Positions 52,254-59,311 of a stretch of DNA of 59,311 bases are shown in pieces. The stretch is taken from assembly GCA_964398215.1 (NCBI GenBank), contig CAYNNP010000009.1, forward strand, positions 1-59,311. Reading direction: 5' to 3'. How positions within the stretch are numbered: the stretch's first letter is position 1; every line of letters begins with the position of its first letter. The position numbers and the translations under genes are program-made. A model generated the notes under the pieces. That model did not search any database and was not told where the DNA came from. It saw only the letters and a list, made by a program, of their open reading frames with translations. This DNA comes from CAYNNP01 sp964398215. Its GTDB lineage: Bacteria > Planctomycetota > Planctomycetia > Pirellulales > Pirellulaceae.

Positions 52254-53780
52254 CTACTCGTAATCCCATTTCATGATCCACGGATCATTCATGGATTTCT
52301 GCATTTCCTTTAGCTTCACTTTGTACTGCTCCAAAATATCTTGGTGGCCACGGCTTGCCGCCAAGTTAGTTGTTTCGTTTGGATCGTTGGCGATGTCGAA
52401 CAATTCAAACTCCGGTCGCTGGACGTACCGGCCAACTGTCATGTTCCCATAGGGAGCATCTTTGCCCTTGGCCCACTGAGCCTGCCAGCTGCTTGCCGCC
52501 CACAGGTCGGATGCAAAAGGATAAGGCAGTGGGTGTGCGATATTCCAAATCAACTTGTACTTTGCGTCTCGAACGACGCGCATCGGATAGTACATTTGGA
52601 TTTCGTGAAATGTGTGCGATGCAAAGATCGTTTTGTGATGTTCATCATCTGGCTTTGACAAGCAATGCATCCACGATTTGCCGTGATATTTCTTGAACGC
52701 ATTTCGACCTCCACGGTTTTCCTTCAAAGCTTCGCCTCGCTCGGTCCAGAAAGTGTTGGCGTTCAACATGTTCTTTGGTGCATTCTTTTTCACATCCAAA
52801 CCTGCTGCAAAATCAAGCAACGTTGGGGTAATGTCGACGTGGCTTACCATTGCAGACGATTCAACGCCGCGTTTTTCTTGATAGGGATCTCGAGCAACCA
52901 TGGGCACTCGCAAACCACCTTCGTAAACCGTCGTTTTACCGCCGGCAAAAGCCATCCCATGATCGCTTGTAAAAACGATCAGTGTTTTGTCATACAAGTC
53001 AGCTTCTTTCAGAATCTGGACTAGCCGCGCGACACCCTGGTCGACTCGCGAACACGATTGATAATACTGTGCCAACTCTGCTCTCGTGTCAGGCGTGTCT
53101 GGCAAGAACGGTGGGACCGTTACCTTGGCGGGGTCATAAACGACTTCATCGACACCGGGAAAGGCAGCGTCGTTTGGTTTGTTGCCGAACAGATTAGGCT
53201 TGAGTTTCAACTTAGAGTCTTTATCGACTCCGCCGCCGCGGTGCGGGTCTGATGTTGCGAAGTACAAAAAGAATGGACGTTCATCAACTTTGTTGGTAAT
53301 GAAGTCGCGTGACTTTTCCGCCATGTCGACAGCGTTACGACCGTTGCCTTTTAGGTAAGTCTCAAAGTGGTAAACCGGTTCGGGTGCAACATGATATTTA
53401 CCAATATGGCCAGTCCGATAACCCGCCCTGTCCATCACACGCGGCAACGAGAGGCTGACGACGTCGTGAAAGGAAGCAAATTTGTGAAAGCTGTGTTGGT
53501 GTCCGTATTGTCCATTCTGGTGGTTGTGCAGACCGCTCAAAACAACGCTTCGGCTAGCACTGCATGATGCGGTGGTGGCAAACGCATTGCGGAAAATCAT
53601 TCCGTCGCGTGCGATAGCATCAATTGCCGGCGTCACAGCAACTTTGTCTCCGTAGCAACCCAGCGTAGGGCTTTCGTCATCGGTGATGATGAACAAAATG
53701 TTTCGCTCTGCGGCGTTGGTAGTGCCAAGCAATAAGATTTGGGTCACAATGGACAGAGTCAGGATCGCGGTGGGGCGCAT
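52254..53780 (-). CDS. Exported sulfatase (heparan-N-sulfatase-like)
   Basis: A 508-residue secreted type I sulfatase with a Sec signal (about 1-23, ILLLGTTNA/AE). The formylglycine motif is CSASR (Cys73), the metal ligands sit in ITDDESPTLGCYGD and in VFTSDHGMAFAG. The order TTASCSASRSVVLSGLHNHQNG and the C-terminal NLAASRGHQ resemble the SGSH/S1_8 type that acts on N-sulfoglucosamine or related residues. The bound substrate in this organism is unknown. It is divergent from the DUF1570 peptidase gene, whose start is 73 bases away. Confidence 0.92.
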   Translation of the reverse strand: MRPTAILTLSIVTQILLLGTTNAAERNILFIITDDESPTLGCYGDKVAVTPAIDAIARDGMIFRNAFATTASCSASRSVVLSGLHNHQNGQYGHQHSFHKFASFHDVVSLSLPRVMDRAGYRTGHIGKYHVAPEPVYHFETYLKGNGRNAVDMAEKSRDFITNKVDERPFFLYFATSDPHRGGGVDKDSKLKLKPNLFGNKPNDAAFPGVDEVVYDPAKVTVPPFLPDTPDTRAELAQYYQSCSRVDQGVARLVQILKEADLYDKTLIVFTSDHGMAFAGGKTTVYEGGLRVPMVARDPYQEKRGVESSAMVSHVDITPTLLDFAAGLDVKKNAPKNMLNANTFWTERGEALKENRGGRNAFKKYHGKSWMHCLSKPDDEHHKTIFASHTFHEIQMYYPMRVVRDAKYKLIWNIAHPLPYPFASDLWAASSWQAQWAKGKDAPYGNMTVGRYVQRPEFELFDIANDPNETTNLAASRGHQDILEQYKVKLKEMQKSMNDPWIMKWDYE

Positions 53781-53853
53781 AAGCTATGGTTTTGGTGAGA
53801 GCCAAGTGGTTCATGATTTGAATGATCAATATTCTAGTGAGAACGTTTACCCA

Positions 53854-55551
53854 ATGCTGTGTTTTGGTTACCAAATTCGCAATTCGCTGATGCTCCTTTG
53901 CCTGGGCCTGTTGGTGCACCAGATGTGGATTGGGCTGCCCCAGTGCGCTGCGGGCGACCGGACAACCTTTGTCATACCGCAACGCTCAGGCGATCCAACC
54001 AACGCTCCCCCGGATGCCGTTTTTGCTGACGAAGCTCTCCAGACTCGTTCACTCGCTTGGCGTGGATACATCTACGTTTGGAAGCAACATCGTGCCAAAC
54101 CTAGCGATCCAACGATCCGTCGCTTTTTGGGATTGCCACTGACGGGAGTCGTCCAGGCGAAGTCTAAATCTGGACGATCCGCGCCAAAGTTCTTGAATTG
54201 GCGAAACGGAAGTTACCAGCAGATCGACACGCCGCACTTTACGATTTATAGCCAGGCGGATAACGCATCTGCGAAACGAATTGCTGAGGATCTTGAGAGT
54301 TGCTATTGGATTTGGACACAGTTGTTCTTTCCGTTTTGGGAAGGTTCATTGCAAGTCACGGCGCTGATGAAAGATTTCACTCCGGGCCAAAATCTGATTG
54401 ATTATTTAAACGCAAAGAACGCAAGGATCACTTCGCGCCGAAAACTGCGCGTCGTTCTCTTTCGCGATGCCGCTGAGTACCAGAGGTCGCTGGCGCCAAA
54501 AATTCCCGGCATCGAACGCTCCACGGGATTTTATAGTGACTCCGAAAAGATGACGTTCTTGTACGCAGACGACAACGACGCGGCAACCAGGAGACACGAA
54601 CTGGTGCACCAGTTGTTTCGGCAAGCCTCGAACTCTGGGCTCGGTCGCAGCTCGCCTGGCAAACTTTCAAACTTCTGGTTGGTCGAAGGCATCGCTGGCT
54701 ATTTCGAGTCGCTTCATTTAGCCGATGGATTGGCCACAGTCGGTGGTTGGGACTCGCCTCGTTTGCAGTTCGCGCGTTATCGGATGTTAGCATCGGGTGA
54801 TTCAATGCAATTCGATGAACTGGCCGCCGACGGACAAGAACGAGCGCAACAGCAACAAGACATCGCGCGATGGTATGCCCATGCGATCGCGCAAACGCAT
54901 CACTTTGCGGACTGTGGTGATTTGCAAAAACGGCGTTGGCTGTACCGCCAGTTGGCAGACGTTTACAAAATCCGCACGGATATCGACGGCAAGCAAGGTG
55001 ACGCAGTTCAACGCAGTTTGATCGGTTTTTTAAAGATCAACGATGCTCTTTTAAAACAATCGACCATCCGCCACCGCGTCAGGACGCTCTGTTTGTCAGG
55101 GTGTGAAGTTACCGGTGATGGCATCGGGCTTCTGCCTGCCAGCGATCAGATCACTTGGCTGGATTTGTCTCGACTACCCATTGGCAACGCGGATGTCACA
55201 AGACTGGTGACTGCCCCATCATCGTTGCGACAACTAACTTTGGAAGCAACGCGTGTCGATTCGGGCCTTGCCCAGTGGCTTAGTGGTGCCAAGAACCTTC
55301 GTGAGTTGGATTTGAGCAGCACACCGATGAACGATTCGATCATTGAATCAATCGCGGGGGCAGCGAATCTGCAGACGCTTTGGATGACAGGAACAAAAGT
55401 GACCGACGCGTCGATTCCCATCATTGCCAATTTCAAGGAACTTGAGAGTGTTGACTTGCAGTTGACGAAGGTCACTGCAGCGGGACTATCGCAGCTAAAA
55501 AATGCGCGCCCGAAATTGCAGATCAATCCGCTTGAACTGCGTACGCAATGA
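53854..55551 (+). CDS. DUF1570-type HExxH peptidase with leucine-rich repeats
   Basis: A 565-residue protein. An N-terminal hydrophobic segment (NSLMLLCLGLLVH) after the ATG at 53854 indicates export or anchoring; the frame is open earlier but overlaps the divergent sulfatase gene. The central domain (about 120-330) has a zinc-peptidase motif HELVH (248-252) in RRHELVHQLF and a downstream Glu in FWLVEGIAGYFES (Glu278) that fits a gluzincin third ligand, as in the DUF1570 and peptidase MA-like groups. The C-terminal part (about 395-560) is a series of leucine-rich repeats (ITWLDLSRLPIGNADV, LRELDLSSTPMNDSI, LQTLWMTGTKVTDASI). The combination suggests a peptidase with a protein-recognition domain. 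It overlaps the LarA-like gene by four bases. Confidence 0.8.
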   Translation: MLCFGYQIRNSLMLLCLGLLVHQMWIGLPQCAAGDRTTFVIPQRSGDPTNAPPDAVFADEALQTRSLAWRGYIYVWKQHRAKPSDPTIRRFLGLPLTGVVQAKSKSGRSAPKFLNWRNGSYQQIDTPHFTIYSQADNASAKRIAEDLESCYWIWTQLFFPFWEGSLQVTALMKDFTPGQNLIDYLNAKNARITSRRKLRVVLFRDAAEYQRSLAPKIPGIERSTGFYSDSEKMTFLYADDNDAATRRHELVHQLFRQASNSGLGRSSPGKLSNFWLVEGIAGYFESLHLADGLATVGGWDSPRLQFARYRMLASGDSMQFDELAADGQERAQQQQDIARWYAHAIAQTHHFADCGDLQKRRWLYRQLADVYKIRTDIDGKQGDAVQRSLIGFLKINDALLKQSTIRHRVRTLCLSGCEVTGDGIGLLPASDQITWLDLSRLPIGNADVTRLVTAPSSLRQLTLEATRVDSGLAQWLSGAKNLRELDLSSTPMNDSIIESIAGAANLQTLWMTGTKVTDASIPIIANFKELESVDLQLTKVTAAGLSQLKNARPKLQINPLELRTQ

Positions 55552-56825
55552 AGACTCAGGCCAAAATTGACTTGCCGCCGTTCTTTCGTGTTCGTCAAGG
55601 ATTTCAATCGCATCGCTTGGACGATGTTGCAGCCAGTGTTTCCGCCCAGCTTGATCGTGCCAGGGTTGCCGACGAAATTCAAAAAGGCGATTCAATCGCA
55701 ATCGCTGTAGGTAGTCGCGGAATTTCCAATATTGGGCTGATCACAAAAACCGTTGTTCGCTTCCTAGCCAACCTTGGCGGCCGTCCATTCATTGTTCCAG
55801 CCATGGGCAGTCACGGCGGTGCGACTCCCGAGGGCCAAGCGTCGGTGTTGGCAACCTATGGCATCGATTCGGCGAACCTGGGCTGCGAGATTCGATCAAA
55901 TCTGGATACCGCAGAGATCGGTTCTACCAGTGATGGCACGCGTGTGCACTTTGACAAACACGCCGCCAAAGCTGATCACATCATCATTGTCAATCGGATC
56001 AAACCACACACACGATTGGTGGGGCCAATTCAAAGCGGTGTGTGCAAGATGATGATGATCGGACTTGGCAAGCATCGTGGTGCACTGCAGTACCACCAAG
56101 TGTTTCCAAAATTCGATTACGAATTTGCGAAAATCGCGAAGCAAGCGGTCCCCCTGATCAATCGGCAGATGCCAATTCGGTTGGGAATCGCGATCGTCGA
56201 AGATGCCTTTGACAACACATGTCACGTAGAAGCAATTCAGCCTCAAGCGTTACTGGCGCGCGAGCCGGAGCTTTTGCAGATGGCCATTCAGCACATGCCG
56301 TCGCTGCCTTTTGATCATGCAGACTTATTGATTGTGGATCAAATTGGTAAGGAGATTAGCGGCACGGGAATGGACACAAATATTGTCGGTCGCAAGCAGA
56401 ATGATCGTGAAGCCGCGCCAAACGAGCTTCCCAAAATCAAACAAATCTATGTCCGTTCATTGACGTCGAAAACGAAAGGCAACGCAACTGGGATCGGGAT
56501 CGCTGAATACTGCCACTCGCGAATCCCAACAGAGATGGACTACGACGCGACGCGTGTCAACTGCGTGACGAGCGGTCACGTCAGTGCGGGTGCTATCCCC
56601 GTACACTTTGGTTCGGATATTGAAGTTTTTGGGGCCGCCATTAATCAAGCAACCGACCCATCACCCGGCGGCGCACAATGGATGCGGATTCGGGATACGC
56701 TGCATCTGAACGAAATGGATCTGAGCCTCGCCTATTTTGAAGATGCACAGAGCCGGAGCGATCTCGAGATCATAGCATCGCCAGCAGAGCTTCGTTTTGA
56801 CGATCAAGGCGACTTGGTTGATTGA
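55548..56825 (+). CDS. DUF2088 / LarA-like protein
   Basis: A 425-residue protein related to the N-terminal domain of nickel-pincer lactate racemase LarA. The conserved part VPAMGSHGGATPEGQ (84-98) and the later VNRIKPHTRLVGPIQSG resemble LarA and its relatives, where the region binds the cofactor or substrate. No larB, larC or larE gene needed to make the pincer cofactor is next to it, so racemase activity should not be assumed. ATG start overlapping the DUF1570 stop (ATGA), implying coupled translation; its 3' end overlaps the convergent lipoprotein gene by 22 bases. Role unknown. Confidence 0.72.
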   Translation: MKTQAKIDLPPFFRVRQGFQSHRLDDVAASVSAQLDRARVADEIQKGDSIAIAVGSRGISNIGLITKTVVRFLANLGGRPFIVPAMGSHGGATPEGQASVLATYGIDSANLGCEIRSNLDTAEIGSTSDGTRVHFDKHAAKADHIIIVNRIKPHTRLVGPIQSGVCKMMMIGLGKHRGALQYHQVFPKFDYEFAKIAKQAVPLINRQMPIRLGIAIVEDAFDNTCHVEAIQPQALLAREPELLQMAIQHMPSLPFDHADLLIVDQIGKEISGTGMDTNIVGRKQNDREAAPNELPKIKQIYVRSLTSKTKGNATGIGIAEYCHSRIPTEMDYDATRVNCVTSGHVSAGAIPVHFGSDIEVFGAAINQATDPSPGGAQWMRIRDTLHLNEMDLSLAYFEDAQSRSDLEIIASPAELRFDDQGDLVD

Positions 56826-59059
56826 CTTGTTTTCTCGGCCCAGATTTCGTTTTCCTGCTTCACGAATTCCTTGTAGGCGTTTTCATATTCCCCCGTTGGC
56901 TGCATAAAACTGGGAGGCGTGAGCGTGTTGGCCAATAGGAAACGAAGTATTTTTTTTGCAGCGTCCTTGTCTCGATCACGCAGGCTCAAGACCAGCCAAG
57001 CTCTCCAGAGATCAAAATCGGCACGAATGTCACGTCGAATGATTTCATCGAAACCACGAATAAATCGCGGTTTGTCATACGCTGCCCATTCGATTTGATA
57101 ATTGCTGGATAATTTGATCGCACCGATTGCCAGCCTTGCATACATGTAGTCGCCATCACCGCCGCGGTACGTTTTTGCAACGGACATCGCAAAGCTCAAC
57201 GAATCGCCCGGTTCACCGTACCATTTTGGCTGTAGCTTGAAGCACAAGTTGCGGTGTGGTTCCAATTCCCCGCGAAATGTGTCAGCTGCCTGTTTAGCAA
57301 ATTTATTGATCGAAGTCAGTTTGCCAGTTGCTTCCAGCCCAGAGTGAATCCGTTGGTGCAACGCATACAGCGGAGGGTCGCCCAATAAAATCGCTTTGTC
57401 TAATACCTGATTCGCCAAGTGAATGTGTTTCATAAAGTTTTCGTAGTCACGGATTTGTGTTGAAGTTCCGCGGTACAGCCAAGCAAGATGTAAATGACGA
57501 ATTCCGGCCACGGAAATCGCAAGCTTTGAACCAGATTCTTCCCATTTCTTTAAGCGATCAAGTGCTTCTTTTTCGGTGCCAGTGTATTCCAATTTGCTCC
57601 AATGCAGGGCCATGGTATTGATGATTGTTGAACGAAGTGACACAGGTGAACGACCGTAGCCAAGGCGAGTTTGCGTCTTCAATATATCCAACAGTCGCTG
57701 GATCGCATTGAATTGCCCACGCGCTAGCGACGATTTGATGGAGTCAACTAGCACAAGTGGATGTCGGAACTGCCGTTCAGATCGCTGATAGAGCCGAACA
57801 CCTTGACTATCTGCAACAGCCACAACATCCCCTTTGGTACTGTGGCTGATGCGCGTTGGCAATTCATCCAAGACTTGTGGCAAACTATTGGTGTCAAAAA
57901 TGGAGGAATGCTCAAACAGAACAACTTGCTTTTCATTTCCAATTCTTCGCTCGCCAACAATTAAAAAACTATTGGTGTCGCTATTGTTATCGTCATCGGG
58001 GGTGACGTAGATCGTCGAAATCAACCGAGGCTTCCACAGCATCGAGTATCCACCCGGTTGCCAACGCTGTCGGCTCTGATCCTGTGCCCGAAAGTTAAAA
58101 CAACTATCGGGTTCAATCCAAGCGTGGGCGACTTCGCCAAAGGCAACGCCTTTTTGTTTGTCCGCGGAATCAGTGGTCCAATTGAACGTGTGTTTGTCAA
58201 CCACCTGATGGTTCCGAAGCGTGTAAATCCGAGGCTGTGCATTCGCCCAAACGCCAACTCGATTCCCATCTTCGCTTATGTCAGCACTGTCAAACGTAAG
58301 CCCTTTTTCAACGGACAGGACGGAAAAGAACTCGAGTTTTGAGTCGCCTGCAAATAGGCGACCAGATTCGCTACGCACCAAAATCGATCCACCGCCCCTG
58401 GTTACTTTCCAGTCGGCAACCAATTCACCAAAGCCTTTGGCCTTTCCAATCAAAGAACCATCTCTGCTGCTAATTCGATAAAGAAACTTCTTTGTCGCTA
58501 CCAACATGTCATTGCTTGGCCCACAGAACCGAATCGCATGGGGATGTTCATCAGCGACGATCTCTGGTGGTAACTTCAGCTGCCCCAGTCGCTTTCCATC
58601 TTTGGTGCGATACATGGCCAATCCTTTGTCATCAATCACAACTAATCTGCGACCATCAGTCGAAACATCAAAAGCTTGCGTACCAACAAAATCTCCTGGC
58701 TTCAAATGCACCATCAGATCCAAACGCGGCTCTATTGGCTTGTAGGCTCGATTAAGGAATTTGACCATCCAGGGTTCCAGTCCCTCGGTTTCCCAAGGCA
58801 CCAGTTCGGCGTCTTTGGACCAAGGGATTTCAAGTTTTTCGTCGAACGATGTGACGTACGCTAGCTGCGGTGGTCGTGCCACGATGTATTGCGTATTGCG
58901 TTGCGGCCATTCAAGCCGGTCAAGATCGCCTCCTAAAGGCAAGTCCACCACTGCAACCGCTGGCGCGCCGGGTTGATAGATCGGTTCGTTGCACCCAGTC
59001 GACAACGCAAGCGGAAACAGGAGAGCATAGAATATCGTTTTTCGCATGAAGTGATTCAT
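56804..59059 (-). CDS. Large lipoprotein with beta-propeller-like and helical parts
   Basis: A 751-residue lipoprotein. Residues 1-23 form a lipoprotein signal with lipobox LSTGC (Cys23). The next part (about 100-430) has repeated beta-strand blocks resembling a WD40-type propeller (DVSTDGRRLVVIDDKGLAMY, SEDGNRVGVWANAQPRI), and the C-terminal half (about 470-720) is helical with possible TPR-like spacing. No catalytic motif. The ATG at 59059 overlaps the upstream gene's stop, supporting the start and indicating co-transcription. It probably acts at the cell surface or periplasmic membrane as a binding protein. Confidence 0.75.
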   Translation of the reverse strand: MNHFMRKTIFYALLFPLALSTGCNEPIYQPGAPAVAVVDLPLGGDLDRLEWPQRNTQYIVARPPQLAYVTSFDEKLEIPWSKDAELVPWETEGLEPWMVKFLNRAYKPIEPRLDLMVHLKPGDFVGTQAFDVSTDGRRLVVIDDKGLAMYRTKDGKRLGQLKLPPEIVADEHPHAIRFCGPSNDMLVATKKFLYRISSRDGSLIGKAKGFGELVADWKVTRGGGSILVRSESGRLFAGDSKLEFFSVLSVEKGLTFDSADISEDGNRVGVWANAQPRIYTLRNHQVVDKHTFNWTTDSADKQKGVAFGEVAHAWIEPDSCFNFRAQDQSRQRWQPGGYSMLWKPRLISTIYVTPDDDNNSDTNSFLIVGERRIGNEKQVVLFEHSSIFDTNSLPQVLDELPTRISHSTKGDVVAVADSQGVRLYQRSERQFRHPLVLVDSIKSSLARGQFNAIQRLLDILKTQTRLGYGRSPVSLRSTIINTMALHWSKLEYTGTEKEALDRLKKWEESGSKLAISVAGIRHLHLAWLYRGTSTQIRDYENFMKHIHLANQVLDKAILLGDPPLYALHQRIHSGLEATGKLTSINKFAKQAADTFRGELEPHRNLCFKLQPKWYGEPGDSLSFAMSVAKTYRGGDGDYMYARLAIGAIKLSSNYQIEWAAYDKPRFIRGFDEIIRRDIRADFDLWRAWLVLSLRDRDKDAAKKILRFLLANTLTPPSFMQPTGEYENAYKEFVKQENEIWAEKTSQSTKSP

Positions 59060-59311
59060 TGGGGCGCCTCCACTTTTGGTTGCTCTGTGATTTGATCAGA
59101 CTCTTTGTCAGGGGCATCTTTTTGCCCGGCTCCAGAGAACAGTGAACCTATCCAGCTGCCGAATCCAGAACCACCGCTTGAATTGGGTGCTGCTGTGCCC
59201 GGGCCTAATGGGAACGGTTGAATGTTTTTAAATCTGCTCGTGTGAATCACGCTAGCGATTTCTGATGTCTCGCGTCCTCTACCTTGCACTAATTTCCACC
59301 GGTACACCCAC
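59056..59311 (-). CDS. Partial gene, C-terminus only
   Basis: The last 85 or so codons of a gene that runs off the window; the frame is open to the edge, so the start lies outside. The visible tail is Gly/Ser-rich (SSGGSGFGSWIGSLF) and then charged, with no family that I recognise. It overlaps the lipoprotein gene's ATG by four bases (ATGA on the minus strand), so the two are likely one operon. Confidence 0.6.
   Translation of the reverse strand, partial: WVYRWKLVQGRGRETSEIASVIHTSRFKNIQPFPLGPGTAAPNSSGGSGFGSWIGSLFSGAGQKDAPDKESDQITEQPKVEAPQ

Overview
The window looks like the chromosome of a planctomycete, most likely Pirellulales-like. The support is family content: two sulfatases, a DUF1592/DUF1587-type cytochrome protein overlapping a Tat-exported DUF1552 protein, two Tat-exported Gfo/Idh/MocA oxidoreductases, a ThuA-like protein, a DUF1570 peptidase, a TlpA-like thioredoxin behind a long N-terminal domain, and a small protein with the FSLRTLL-type membrane N-terminus common in this phylum. 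Several genes use GTG or TTG starts and many lack a clear Shine-Dalgarno site. I see no rRNA, tRNA, CRISPR array, integrase or intact insertion sequence.

Layout. 0.1-7.5 kb: DUF2461 protein, glutamine-dependent NAD synthetase, then an Hsp90-like ATPase followed by a large TPR protein. 7.5-15 kb: exported TlpA-like protein, HSL-type esterase, membrane-anchored WD40 protein and a loose group of small accessory genes (DUF4177-like, DUF1963/YwqG-like, two membrane proteins). 15-32.3 kb: metabolic and surface genes: HpcH/HpaI aldolase, Kelch protein, two Gfo/Idh oxidoreductases, UbiA prenyltransferase, polyprenyl-phosphate sugar transferase, sulfatase, DUF1552/DUF1592 pair, class II DAHP synthase coupled to an alkyltransferase-like protein, TIM-barrel isomerase, HlyD-like adaptor. 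32.3-33.0 kb: a broken Rpn-family (PD-(D/E)XK) gene interrupted by a 100-N assembly gap. 33.3-44.2 kb: a tight nine-gene operon. 44.2-59.3 kb: HAD phosphatase, lysophospholipase-like hydrolase, ThuA-like protein, FxsA, DegP/HtrA protease, uracil phosphoribosyltransferase, ABC-F ATPase, second sulfatase, DUF1570 peptidase with leucine-rich repeats coupled to a LarA/DUF2088-like protein, a large lipoprotein and a partial gene at the edge.

The most interesting locus is the 33.3-44.2 kb operon. It starts as a chemosensory cassette (CheW, an MCP without a sensor domain, a hybrid CheA with its own receiver, and a REC-DUF4388-winged-helix regulator), with each junction overlapping by 1 to 4 bases. 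It continues without a break into an FHA/coiled-coil protein, a small coiled-coil protein, a formylglycine-generating-enzyme-like protein lacking one active-site Cys, a zinc-ribbon P-loop GTPase and a protein resembling GTPase-associated protein 1 (GAP1). No CheR, CheB, flagellar or pilus gene is present here. My inference is a chemosensory-type phosphorelay that controls a GTPase/GAP1-like effector module rather than flagella.

Two families of dispersed intergenic palindromes (REP-like) occur, and the N gap appears to be an artefact: the same 43 bases flank it on both sides, and joining them restores one reading frame.
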